From: Saccharina japonica
Lineage: Eukaryota > Sar > Phaeophyceae > Laminariales > Laminariaceae
Length of the DNA: 64,000 nucleotides
NCBI GenBank assembly: GCA_008828725.1
Contig: MEHQ01000915.1
Location: 170,989-234,988 of the forward strand
Reading direction: 5' to 3'
In this document: in pieces, positions 54,601-62,775 of the stretch
How the letters are laid out: the number at the start of each line of letters is the position of its first letter
Numbering within the stretch: position 1 is the stretch's first letter
Program-made: the position numbers and the translations under genes
The notes under the pieces: generated by a model
Databases searched by the model: none
Seen by the model: the letters and a program-made list of their open reading frames with translations, nothing else
What the model was told of the DNA's origin: nothing

Positions 54601-57600
54601 TACCGCCTCATTATCGCTATAATCCTTGATGGCCACCTACTAATAGTCTACTCGGTAGGGCAGGGTCACTTTGGGAGTAATTTCGCTGCTGACCCCCAAA
54701 GAGAGTGGTAACGCTACTCGTACACAATCCAGAACTCGGTGATTCTCCACACCCAAACCTGAACGACTTAAGAGAGGTGTGGTACAACAGGCCGAAAAAC
54801 ACCTCTTAACCTTTTTAGAACTGCAGTCCCGTTTTGGGGACAAACCACTCTAATTCTAAGTAATTTGTCCCCAAAACGGGACTGCAGTTCTAAAAGGGTT
54901 AACCCATTCAGAACTGCAAAACTTATCCCACACTAATTCCAAGTAGTTTGTCCCCAAATATGTGGAACCAGTTATCAAGGGGTTAACTAGCCTTCTCCCT
55001 TTTGCACAGCGGGAAATGTATATATAGTTTTAGCGTAGCCGGGGCCAGCCAATTTGGCCTTTCTTAACCGTACTATTAATAGTGTCTTCGCGTGCCCTCT
55101 CGTAAGTCCAGGGTACCCACTACCAGGGCGTAAAACAGGCGTCCGGCTCGTGGTGCGGGCCCCCCCGCCGTTTGTTTTCACCATTTATGCGCCAATATAC
55201 TCAAAATGTGCGTCTAACCCGCTCGGTTTAGCTGTTTGAGGCCTGCTTCGTCCTCAGGCAGAGGAAACCAGCCCAAAATACAGCACCGGCCCTCTCACGA
55301 GAAACCTGAAATCGGGCTCAGGCTGGCGTCCTTATTCTGGGCGCGCGCGAAAACACACTTTCTTATGTTGCGCTTTCTTATTTTGGTCCCCGAGAAGACG
55401 TTTTCCCTAGTGCTGCACAGTTAATGGTGCATTGGGCCCAGTTCAGCAACAGTGAGGGGTCACTTTACTAAAGCTTATGTACTGACTAAGCTGAGAGCTT
55501 TCTTTTTTTTTTTTTCAATTTTTCAGGCTGACTTTCTTGTGAGACCCTTTCTTATGAGCGGGCCGGTACTGTAGAAAGACTAAATCAATACAACAGAAGC
55601 CCCAAATGTTTTTCGCCTTCACGCCAAAAAAAAAAAAAGGGCTGCGGCGAAAAAGGGCCCGAACATTTTTGGTCGCCTATGGCGAAAAAAGGTGCGGCAC
55701 AGAAAAAGCGTGATGCAGCAAGCCGCACCATGCCTTCGGAACGTGAACAAATCGGTTTTTGCTACAAAACGGTGCGCCAGCGCAACATTTCACCACCTAT
55801 TTTACGCCCTGCCCACTACTACTACTACTGCTGCTGTATCTACCTGCTGAGGTACTACCGTCCAACATTTGGCGTCGTCGAGTTGTCCAAAACAAATCAA
55901 AGCACACAAGGTGACTATTCATACAGGCAGTTTCAAAATACATACTACTGCTGTACCAAGGTAAGTATATACCCATATATCCTTCTGCGCAAGTTCTTAG
56001 GCGTAGATCGGGGGATTGTTTGATGAAACAACCCGTACGACGCACGACTGCTATTATACATGTCGCTTGGTCCAGTCGCCGGCCATGGACGACGAAGACG
56101 ACCAACCGGAGCCTGCAAACCCTATCTTGTCCCAAGAAAAATCATCGGGCCAACTGACATAGGTGATTCGTAGAGCCTGTTTCATAGTGGCGATATTAAG
56201 GTACGTGTTTTTTTTTTTTTTTAGCGGCGATATTAAGGTACGTGTTTTCTTGTTATTGATTAATACCATAAAAAGTTTCCGTGAGTATTTGTATGATACT
56301 AACGAGACCCTTGTGGGGATTCCAAAAATGGGAAAATACGTCGAAACGAAACGGCGAATACTAGGGCTGAGAGTAGCCTGCACACAGCAGTAGTATTCAC
56401 CAGCTTTCATGTGGTAGGATATTCCTGGGAAGTTTCCGGGAAATTTACAGCCACAAATAGTGTTAGGGGGGGTAAATCGTGGTCTCAGCAGGTTCGGAAT
56501 CTAATTAACTAAAAAGGCCGGTATGGGTCCGGTTTGGGGTCAGGGTTAGGGCGTTAGGGCTATAGGGGTTGGGGTGGGTCTACGTCCGTACCTTGATCCC
56601 ACTAGGAAATGCTTCCTAGCCCGCAAACAACGAACAGCCCGATCCCTGGAAATACCCTTTCGGTCGGTTCATGGTCCTCCCTGGCAATTTCTTTTTTTTA
56701 TTATTAACGTCACGGGACAGCTCGCGGGGACTTTAATTACGCGGGCGAAGCCCGCGCAATACTCATGAAACTCCTGTTCTGGCAGGTTCTGGACTCTGGA
56801 GACAGCTTTTTTATGAGAATCCTCGGTAGACATCGATCGACAAACCCAACGACCCCGTCATGAGCTCTGAACGGATCACGCTGGTTAATGGCTCCGACCC
56901 ACCCTAGTGTTACAGTGCTCATGCCTTGATCGGTGATACGTGGCGCGGGCCGGTCAGGCATCTGGTAAAAAATCATTCGACCGCTGGTGTGTAGAAAACA
57001 GACGACACCAAATCTTGATATCTCGCTGATCGCAAGAAATATACCGTTTTTCATGTTTGACATCGATCGACAAATCCAGCGACTGCGTCATGGAATCTGA
57101 ACGGATCGCACTGGTTAGAGGCTCCGACCCACCCTAGTGTTACAGTGCTCCCCTCTCGGTGGATGGTATGTGGCGGGCGCCGGCCAGGCGTCTGATAAAA
57201 ATGTATTTGGCAGCCAATGTGTTGGAAACAGACGAAAAAACTCTCGATTCGTCTCCGATGGCCAAAAACAGCACTTTTTGAAGGTTTAGACGAAGATCAT
57301 ATGACGTGGCAGGCAACCTCTCGCCTCCTAGACTACGGATCGCAATGATACCTTCGAGATCATTATGTATACTCACTGGCCTTGCCCGTTACGAAGTGGG
57401 TTAATCGTGGGTTGAGTATTTGTGGAGATCGAAGGTCAATCGTCGCATGGCTGTCGCGTGAGTGATGCGGTGTTTTCGTGCGGTGGGCTTGTTCGTGTGC
57501 GGCGTGATTTCGCCATCTGGCTGGCGTGGCTCCCGTTAATACAGCGATTTGATTGGTAGATAGCTGCCGTGGCTCCCGTTAATAAAGCGATTTGATTGGT

Positions 57601-59145
57601 AGATGGCTGGCGTTTTCTGTCCCGTGTAGTTATAGACTTGCCGTCCTCCCTGCGCAGCTACCACCTATCAACAGCAGCTATATATATACGGCTGTAGTTC
57701 TGGTAAACAAGCGTAAACGACAGCTGCCGACGTAAATTCAACTAACTGAAGGCTTCGGTTATTAGGGTGGGTCGCGAAAGTAAGACCAAGCCAACTATTA
57801 ATACCCATTACATATCGTATTCATTTGCGTTTATTCTGTTTTGGTTTTTCTCTGTTTCAGTCTGTGTCCACAGAATGTCTATCTCTCTATTATTAATAGT
57901 AGGATTAGGAATCAGGACAGATACTGGGTGTACTGATGTGGTTGAGTACAAAGAACGGGATTAATGTGAAGGAAACACACACAACACACACATACTTGTA
58001 CGTGATCGTATTATGTCTACGAGTACGTGTGCATGTATTCGTACCTGGTTCGTATCAAGTACGTAATTTATTTGCAAGTGTGATTACTGCTGTACAGCAG
58101 TAACTCAAACCCAAGTCTAGCCCCCACCGCGCCATTGGTATGTGTATGTACTGGTTATACCAGTACTACGTACAACGACGCAGAAATCCGCATAACCACG
58201 GCACGCGAGTATTATGATATATCATCGAATACGTACCTGGTACCTGGGAAGCCAACTATTAATACTACTGTCTGCTGCACTGCTGCTGCTGCACGCTTCC
58301 TAGACAGCTCAATTCTAGTGAATAAAACAGTTATTAATACTGTGTAGTAGTTCGCCATACCTTGGGTCTCAAGTCTCAACCCACAACAAGAACGGCGAAT
58401 CGGGCCACCAACCGCGACGTACGTACACAAGTAGACGGGCTTGTGAGCTTGTTCTGGTAAGGTGAGTACGTTCTCGCAGTGCGCGCCTTGCGACCCTCCT
58501 CGCTTTCTCCTTTTCCTCCTCATCCTCCCCCTCGTCCTCCTCCCCCCCCCCCCCCCCCTCGTCTATGCTCTCTGTCTGGGGTACCATACCGGCACACACT
58601 GCTGTCATACCGGCAGTACGTACGTACGTACATGGTACGTTGTTTAGGCGACTTCAATCACGCAACAAACTGCTGGTACCAGGCACCCACGGGCTCCATA
58701 TAGAGGGCAAACTCTACTGGCTGTGCGCTCGTACGCGTACGTAGTAAACTTCGGTGTTCAAGGTTTGAGAGCACCCACAGGCGGTGAGTCTTGCTCTCTC
58801 TCTCGCTCCTATGTATGTATGTCCTCCCTCTCTCTACTCGTACAGCTGTCAGCTCCCTCCCTCGCTGTGGGTGTCTCTCTCATTATCCCCCTTTCTTGTC
58901 AAGCTTTGCCCCTTGGCAGAGAGCCTACGGTGTCTCCAGCTCTATTGTATAGGCCTACGGACGCAAGAGCAAGGCAGGGCTGCACCGCTTGAGCTTTGAC
59001 GGCACCATCGCCTCACCTGGGAGCAGTAGCGGCTGGGAGGGAGGCCAAGCTTGATGCAGGTGGGGCACGCCATGGCTCCCGGCTTGCCACACCCGGGCGT
59101 CGAGCATTCTGCAGTGGGCTCCTGGTTCACCTCTAGAGAAGCCAT
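42759..59145 (-). CDS. Methionine aminopeptidase, type I (MetAP1), multi-exon gene
   Basis: It removes the initiator methionine from nascent proteins in the cytosol as a two-metal hydrolase. Placed exons: 59017-59145, 52782-52861, 51286-51413, 50394-50494, 49336-49410, 45419-45566, 43707-43864, 42759-42836. Every placed junction joins in phase. The N-terminal zinc-finger region (C-x4-C...CPTC...[19 protein letters not shown]) is that of eukaryotic MetAP1, which binds the ribosome. [13 protein letters not shown] and the [24 protein letters not shown] and AQFEHT boxes are diagnostic; the latter carry metal ligands His, Glu, Glu. About 65 residues between DRV and TFLVG (family: FPKS, NEV-CHGIPD, DIVNVDV; catalytic His and two Asp) are not visible, and a gap lies in that interval. 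The last exon is tentative. Introns reach 6.2 kb and are full of repeats. Confidence 0.93.
42890..43130. repeat. GACAGACGGACAGGACA minisatellite
   Basis: Tandem short units (ACAGACGGACAGGACAG) in a MetAP1 intron; frames through it are not genes. Confidence 0.85.
43320..43590. repeat. CCCT / CGTTCCCT repeat plus truncated C-tailed element
   Basis: 43320-43506 is built of CCCT and CGTTCCCT units. At 43515-43590 the last ~70 bp of a C-tailed element follows (GTAGGGATGCGAGGGTCTAT to GAGTACCCCC). Confidence 0.85.
43707..43864 (-). CDS. MetAP1 exon (GHGIG, FTIEPM)
   Basis: Reads [40 protein letters not shown] and [12 protein letters not shown]. Holds the metal-ligand His (CGHGIG) and Glu (IEPM). 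Acceptor GCCGCAG after a T run; the donor is GCGAGT, a GC-AG intron, and the junction joins perfectly to DRTWPDNW. Confidence 0.93.
44660..44870. repeat. CTGACTATTA minisatellite (10-bp type)
   Basis: About twenty imperfect units of CTGACTAYTA with CACTACTGAC and TGATACTGAC variants, in a MetAP1 intron. 44066-44655 has remote MITE-like motifs only. Confidence 0.85.
45020..45245. repeat. CAG/AAC compound repeat in about three ~85-bp units
   Basis: (CAG)n followed by CAACAACGACAGCTGCAGCA, ATAGGGGTCA and CCAGCCAGCACTCAGC recurs three times. Lies in the intron upstream of the GHGIG exon. Confidence 0.8.
45419..45566 (-). CDS. MetAP1 exon (TFLVGNVDE)
   Basis: Reads [40 protein letters not shown] and SIGKIARDR; acceptor GGTTTCCAG, donor GTGAGG, one base carried over. 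Matches TF-VG-VDE...GLV-T---CL--AI--V-PG--YR-LG-I I in MetAP1. Confidence 0.92.
45680..46211 (-). mobile_element. C-tailed elements, echo of a MetAP1 exon boundary, and long poly-G
   Basis: 45680-45935 is a full-length diverged C-tailed copy and 45990-46045 a truncated one (minus). 46062-46110 resembles the intron/exon boundary at 45548-45600 (AATGTGGAAACCCGAAGG versus AACGTCTGGAAACCCCAGG; TCCGGCAAAG versus GCCGGGAAAAG). 46130-46210 is a near-continuous G run of roughly 75 bases. Confidence 0.55.
46220..47235. other. MetAP1 intronic sequence, no exon seen
   Basis: 46640-46790 resembles the palindrome arm at 35230-35300 (GACCTTTCTA, TGTCGTT/GGCGTTTCCTC, poly-T). (CGGT)n is present at 47107-47130. 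The missing MetAP1 segment was sought here and not found. Confidence 0.5.
47239..48390 (-). mobile_element. Cluster of C-tailed and family B elements
   Basis: Minus-strand copies at 47239-47362 (truncated), 47364-47600 (full), 47606-47690 (family B), 47983-48105 (truncated) and 48258-48390 (family B). Each begins at a G run followed by GTACT. A CACCAGCACCACC repeat lies at 47770-47800. Confidence 0.65.
48391..48880. other. Intronic sequence around a 13-N gap
   Basis: 48166-48208 and 48546-48580 share TGTTGCATTCTAC-CACGC and GTGGGTTTGTAG-like blocks. Poly-G flanks both sides of the gap at 48658-48670. No MetAP1 exon is visible on either side. Confidence 0.5.
48880..49260. repeat. Decayed copy of MetAP1 exon 5 boundary plus C-tailed elements
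   Basis: 48888-48965 matches 49285-49378: TCCTGAGTGATCTGTGTGTG versus TCCTGGGTGATGTGTACGTG, and CCACGCGATCGATCCCGTC versus CCACGCGATCAATCTCGTC. C-tailed copies follow at 48985-49150 and 49190-49260 (plus). Confidence 0.75.
49336..49410 (-). CDS. MetAP1 exon 5
   Basis: 25 codons, [20 protein letters not shown] and EIDRV; acceptor CTTCCAG, donor GTGAGT, phase 0 both ends. Matches REVLD-A----PG-TT-EID in the family. A decayed copy of its 3' end and downstream intron lies at about 48880-48975. Confidence 0.9.
49468..49520. repeat. (CAA)n microsatellite
   Basis: About 17 CAA triplets between MetAP1 exons 4 and 5. 49521-50210 contains old fragments of the TTAA hairpin family near 49838-49912 and 49950-50010, and nothing else. 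Confidence 0.9.
50219..50408. repeat. Perfect 95-bp tandem duplication across a splice donor
   Basis: 50219-50313 and 50314-50408 are identical by eye. Each contains, on the minus strand, the last 15 bases of MetAP1 exon 4 (GGCGGGCTTGCAAG) and its GTATGA donor, so a second donor exists 95 bp into the intron. Confidence 0.95.
50394..50494 (-). CDS. MetAP1 exon 4
   Basis: Reads [20 protein letters not shown] and [13 protein letters not shown], ending in phase 0 before GTATGA. Corresponds to the start of the pita-bread domain. Its last 15 bases and donor are included in an identical 95-bp tandem duplication (50219-50313 and 50314-50408). Confidence 0.85.
50500..50735 (-). mobile_element. C-tailed short element, near full-length
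   Basis: A G run just upstream of MetAP1 exon 4 is followed by TGTACTCATGTCATGCATGG, then GCATCCCTGCAATGCCGGGA and GGTGAGCTGCATCCGACTAA. 50740-51280 shows nothing else recognised. Confidence 0.7.
51286..51413 (-). CDS. MetAP1 exon 3 (linker, [11 protein letters not shown])
   Basis: Reads [40 protein letters not shown] and PAG; acceptor TTTGCCAG, donor GTGAGT. FTG-LRP and [12 protein letters not shown] are the conserved linker before the catalytic domain. Confidence 0.92.
51430..51720. repeat. (GACA)n microsatellite
   Basis: Long CAGACAGACAGA tracts with interruptions. On the minus strand it gives VCLSVCLS-type frames, which are not genes. Confidence 0.95.
51900..52190. repeat. CAACAC / ACCAAC repeat tract
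   Basis: Hexamer and triplet units (ACCAACACCAACACCAAC) in intron 2 of MetAP1. 52191-52780 shows no further feature except a C-rich stretch. Confidence 0.85.
52782..52861 (-). CDS. MetAP1 exon 2 (second half of MYND-like finger)
   Basis: Reads [20 protein letters not shown] and TASSTV, phase 0 in, phase 2 out; acceptor GAGCAG, donor GTGAGC. Completes CSQ-SCFKG--W--HK--HK, matching MetAP1 finger spacing. Separated from exon 1 by a 6155-bp intron. Confidence 0.88.
52905..53320. repeat. ~21-bp minisatellite (AACACCCCGCGTTAAGACA)
   Basis: About 18 units, near-identical at the left and diverged to the right, starting about 50 bp from MetAP1 exon 2, in intron 1. Confidence 0.9.
53510..53920 (-). 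other. 136-codon open frame containing an inverted repeat
   Basis: 53648-53690 and 53779-53830 are inverted copies (TAGACTCTGCTCTA, TTGCATTGAGCGGA). The minus-strand frame is open throughout ([20 protein letters not shown] and so on) and a segment resembles the frame at 37956-38192. It lies in MetAP1 intron 1. It may be a decayed gene piece or a hairpin RNA source; no family is recognised. 53930-54200 shows nothing else. Confidence 0.25.
54205..54262. repeat. GATC/GACC tetranucleotide repeat
   Basis: CGATCGATCGATCGATCGAT flanked by CGACCGACCGACC units. A degenerate TTCTACGACCGAG repeat follows at 54470-54530. 54280-54800 shows nothing else. Confidence 0.9.
54806..54902. mobile_element. piggyBac-like MITE, best-preserved copy
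   Basis: TTAACCTTTTTAGAACTGCA at the left, TGCAGTTCTAAAAGGGTTAA at the right, arms GTCCCGTTTTGGGGACAAA and complement, 97 bp. TTAA at both ends. Confidence 0.7.
54899..54986. mobile_element. piggyBac-like MITE, sister subfamily, sharing a TTAA
   Basis: TTAACCCATTCAGAACTGCA to CCAGTTATCAAGGGGTTAA. The left TTAA is shared with the preceding element, as if one inserted at the TTAA edge of the other. Confidence 0.65.
55279..55573. mobile_element. ACCGGCCC-TIR MITE, longer copy
   Basis: TACAGCACCGGCCCTCTCAC at the left and TGAGCGGGCCGGTACTGTA at the right, inverted; inner blocks match 25058-25238 (CTGAAATCGGGCTCAGGCTG). About 295 bp. 55574-56530 shows no gene beyond chance frames. Confidence 0.65.
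56535..56580. repeat. Short telomere-like GGGTTAGGG tract
   Basis: CAGGGTTAGGGCGTTAGGGC, degenerate TTAGGG units, in MetAP1 intron 1, just left of the tandem duplication at 56828-57300. Confidence 0.45.
56828..57300. repeat. Diverged tandem duplication, period 231 bp
   Basis: GACATCGATCGACAAA at 56828 and 57059 starts two copies sharing TCCGACCCACCCTAGTGTTA and CAGTGCTC. On the minus strand both keep partly similar frames ([10 protein letters not shown] versus [10 protein letters not shown]), which hints at, but does not prove, a coding origin. Confidence 0.8.
57520..57613. repeat. 47-bp tandem duplication
   Basis: GTGGCTCCCGTTAATA followed by AGCGATTTGATTGGTAGAT occurs twice in a row. Confidence 0.85.
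57840..57990. repeat. Dispersed repeat, related to 61085-61180 and inverted at 61310-61400
   Basis: Shared blocks AATCAGGACAGATACTGGGT and GAACGGGATTAATGTG against GGACACTGGGTGTGCTGG and the inverted GTCTGTCCTGATTCCTAATC. The family is unidentified. 57991-58940 has poly-C (58545-58558) and microsatellites only. Confidence 0.6.
59017..59145 (-). CDS. MetAP1 exon 1 (start and first half of zinc finger)
   Basis: 43 codons from ATG at 59145: [20 protein letters not shown], then [20 protein letters not shown] and CSQ, donor GTGAGG. Contains the first Cys pairs of the MetAP1 finger. An in-frame ATG lies upstream at 59232 but adds residues unlike the family, so the shorter start is preferred. Confidence 0.9.
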
Positions 59146-59279
59146 AATTTGTCGAACGTGGGAGAAACCGAGCACCAGAGCAACAGGCGGCAGCAGCTCG
59201 TCACACTGATGAGCTGCTCTCTCGCTCGGCATCGCCTCGTAGCTCTACCCCCGCATTCCCTTTTGGCACACGCCTTTAC

Positions 59280-59549
59280 ATGTGTGTGGAAACCCTGGAA
59301 AATATCCTCGCGCTTTTTCGTTCATTCTCCGAGAGAGCGGCACCGGAATCCAGCTCTCATTCTGTGTCTATGGTCGGCGGAGAGCTTTGCCTGAGACAGG
59401 ACAGACGTCGCAGCACCAAACACGACATACCCTCAACATCGAGGACCCACACACGCTCCTCTCCGGACGAAGGTGAGCCGTTGTGGACGGCGACGTTCAG
59501 GGCGGGATCGCAAGTCGACATATTTTTTACGCGGACCAACCTGTTTTAG
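59280..59549 (+). other. Possible divergent first exon beside MetAP1
   Basis: A plus-strand frame starting MCVETLENILALFRSFSERA contains a consensus-like donor (GACGAAGGTGAGC at about 59472). It points away from the MetAP1 start, about 140 bp upstream, which is compatible with a bidirectional promoter. There is no homology and no second exon, so it may be chance. Confidence 0.2.
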
Positions 59550-59559
59550 CCGTCTTCCA

Positions 59560-60405
59560 CCTTCCACTTCAATAGGCCGCCCCGTATATGTTGCGTATAG
59601 ACTAGAGCAGACATCTACACAGCAACGTGTGACACCCACCCAAGCACAGCCGAGCCCAGCCATATCCCCTTCACTGCCTCACCACTGGCTCGTGGCACCA
59701 GGGGTTAAAAAGCCCCGGCGTCCGCACCCCCGGCCCTTCCGGCAAACGCACGTGCTACGTCGGATGAAGTCACTCTCCGCCTGCTCGCGGCTGCTTGTGG
59801 AAAAAAATCGGAGATCTCCGCGGGTTGCATTTTTAGTTCAAACTTGGTTCAAATAAAAAAAAAATATCACGGCTGTGATACGATACGATCAAAATCCGCG
59901 GGTAGTTGAAATGCTTGTTCGTCGCAGCGCGTGCCTTGAAATCACTCAACCCCACGTTATTGGCCTGTGACTGCCTACTTGGCCTGGGAACCGAGGCCGC
60001 AGCGCACGCTGCCCTAGGGTAACGTACTCACTACCTCTGGGTGTGATGGCTCTTTTGTGTTTTTTTGGCGATATACTCGTATTAATAGTAGCAAACTTCA
60101 AGTGAACCAACACAAACAAACGGTGAGCGGTTCAAGTAAAACCAGCGTGTGGTGATGTTCTGAAGCGGTTCAACAAATGTGAATGCTACACTGAATTGCA
60201 GATATACGTATGATGCAAGTACGAGTTCGCACGTATGTTACCACAAGGTTCCCCTCGTGTACAAGTATCATACATACAATACGAGTTACTACGAGTGCGT
60301 ATACTAGCAGGTACCAAGTATGTTACAAGGTTCATGGTTGGACTCGAAATTCCGGAGGCGTCGAAAGCTGAAAAGAGACAACACAGCTGGCGTTCGTTCC
60401 TCGTA
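59560..60405. other. No recognisable feature
   Basis: Moderately GC-rich to about 60020, then AT-rich with GTACGAG microsatellite motifs. No gene or element supported. Confidence 0.4.
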
Positions 60406-60409
60406 CATA

Positions 60410-60640
60410 TTTAAAAAAAAAAAACAGCTTTGACATGAGCTCGAGGATTTCGTCGAAGCTCATCTTTGCTATTAATAGCTGAGTGTAATACTTCGATCGC
60501 GCGTACTTACGGATTTTATATGTCCTCATGTAGGGTGTACATCCCGTGTATATAGTATTACACTCAGCTACTGTAGCAAAGAGGAGCTTCGACTAAATCC
60601 TCGAGCTCTCACAGCTGTTGTTTTTTTTTATTTTTAAATA
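60410..60640. mobile_element. Foldback element
   Basis: 60425-60500 (CAGCTTTGACATGAGCTCGA, GATTTCGTCGAAGCTCATCT) is inverted at 60560-60632 (AGGAGCTTCGACTAAATCCT, CGAGCTCTCACAGCTG). Similar half-elements at 40960-41040. Flanks 60660-60780 resemble 41640-41770. Confidence 0.6.
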
Positions 60641-61494
60641 TATGCACCAGCTACCACGTACTCGTACGTACGAGCTACCGAGCAAGAACGAAGAACATAT
60701 ATTTTTTAATATAAAAATAATCTTGAAAGCTACGCAAAGAACAAAAAGTAGCCAGTAGCCACCGGGGCAAGGAACCGGTAACCCGGCATTAGTGTGGATT
60801 TGGACCCGGGCCGCAAAGCCCTCCGAATACGCTGGGAACCCCTCCCCTCCCGCGGGTAGATGTCAGTTGGGCTGTTTGCATAATACGTCAGTACAATACG
60901 TCAGTTTGGCTGTTACGTCAGTTGCTGTTTGCGAAGAGCTCAGTTGGCCTGTTTGAAGGGCTGGTTGCGAAACAAAAGGTCTGTTTGCAAAGAGCTGTGT
61001 ATCAGTTGGTCTGTACGGACAAAGAGCATCGAGTAACTACAGACCTCTAATCGTGAAAGAATAGGTAGGTTTATATATATATCGTATCTCTCTAGGACGA
61101 AGAATCGGCACGGACACTGGGTGTGCTGGATGTCGACGGGTAGAAAGAACGGTTTAATATGAGGAGTGGAGCACACACACACCATACAGCAGTACCCAGT
61201 ACCAGTGCCTCCTACGATTACCGCCGTATGTGTTTATGTGTATGTCTGCGTAGTCTCGGTCACTCCATGCTACCGCCGCGTGTGTGGTTGTCATCCACAT
61301 ACAAACCGTTCTTGTCTACCCAACTACATCAGTATACCCAGAGTCTGTCCTGATTCCTAATCCTAGAGAGATACCTGTACAAATTATGTGGTCACAGACT
61401 TTGAAAACAGAGAGATAATCATAATATACAAGAAAATCAAAACGGAAGCAATGTCGGAAAACGGGAAACGAGTACCGTATAACTATAACCCGTT

Positions 61495-61808
61495 CACCCC
61501 GCGGGTGATAAGGTAACACACCGGGTGATAAGATAACACACCGGGTGATAGGATAACACACCGGGTGATAGGATAAAACGCCGGGTGATAAGATAAACAC
61601 ACGGGTGATAAGATAACACACCGGGTGATAAGATAACACACGGGTGATAAGATAACACACCGGGTGATAAGATAGCACACGGGTGATAAGATAGCACACG
61701 GGCTGATAAGATAACACACCGGGTTATGAGATAGCACACCGGGTGATAAGATAGCACACCGGTGATAAGGTTAACACACTGGGTGATAAAGATAACACAC
61801 CGGGTGAT
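61495..61808. repeat. ~20-bp minisatellite (CACCGGGTGATAAGATAACA)
   Basis: About 15 units of 19-21 bp. Scattered further units occur at 62340-62400. Minus-strand frames (CYLITRVLSYHPV repeats) are a by-product of the period. Confidence 0.95.
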
Positions 61809-61818
61809 CAACAACAGC

Positions 61819-61882
<64 letters not shown>

Positions 61883-61923
61883 ACAACAACAACAACAACC
61901 ACAACAACGACGACGACGACGAT

Positions 61924-61991
<68 letters not shown>

Positions 61992-62032
61992 AAACAACAA
62001 CAACAAAAACAACAACAGCAACAGCAAAAACG
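61809..62032. repeat. (CAA)n microsatellite, about 220 bp
   Basis: CAACAA tract with CGACGACGACGA and AAAACAAC interruptions. Confidence 0.95.
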
Positions 62033-62039
62033 ACAACTT

Positions 62040-62775
62040 CCACTCTAGAGTTATTTTGGAGGCTGTCCTGTGACCACGGACTAGATTTTTGGCGATCAGT
62101 TAGTGAGAGAACAGCAACAACAACAACTATTTCTCGCTCTCTAGGTCGCTACTATTCTACTCTCACCCAAAAGGTTTCATACAGGTGTGGAGCTTGCAGT
62201 ATGTACTCGCACGTACATATGGTGTGCCATATTCACCATGTAACGTGTACCCTGGTAGTAAATAACACACAAGATAACACACCTCCTGGCATGAATTTCC
62301 GGGATAAATGCTGTGTCATACATAGATGTTGCAGCTTGCACCAGTACGCGTCACGGGTGATAATATAACACACGGGTGATAAGGTAACACACGGGTGACA
62401 ATAACAACAGTAAGAGCAACAACAACAACAACAACAACTTCTTTCACTCTAGAGTTTTTTTTAGGCTGTCCTGTGACCACGGACTAGAGTTTTGGCGATC
62501 AGTTAATAATGCGAGAACAGCAACAACAACAACTATTTCTAGTTCTCTGGGTCGCTACGTACTATTCTACAATCAAGGCAAAAGGGTTCATACAGATGTG
62601 GGGATGTGGAGCTTGCAGTATGTACTCGCACGTACATACGGTGTGCCATATTCAACATGTAATAAATGTGTAAATAACACGCAAGATAAGACACCCCCTG
62701 GCGTGAATTTCCGGGGTAAATGCTGTGTCAAACGTCATACAGCAGCTTGCACCAGTACGCGTATGATATATATAC
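62040..62775. repeat. Direct duplication of ~350 bp
   Basis: 62040-62345 and 62450-62770 share CTGTCCTGTGACCACGGACT, TTTTGGCGATCAGTTA, GAGCTTGCAGTATGTACTCG and GAATTTCCGGG-TAAATGCTG. Separated by CAA and GGGTGATAA tracts. Confidence 0.85.

Noticed and set aside
56737-57376. Host gene on the minus strand over the 231-bp duplication
   Set aside because: Frames are short, contain stops in the intervening part, and match no family; similarity between copies is explained by the DNA duplication.
61316-62073. Repeat proteins (SYHPVCYLITR repeats, poly-Asn, poly-Leu)
   Set aside because: Generated by the 20-bp minisatellite and the CAA tract; they are open in several frames at once.
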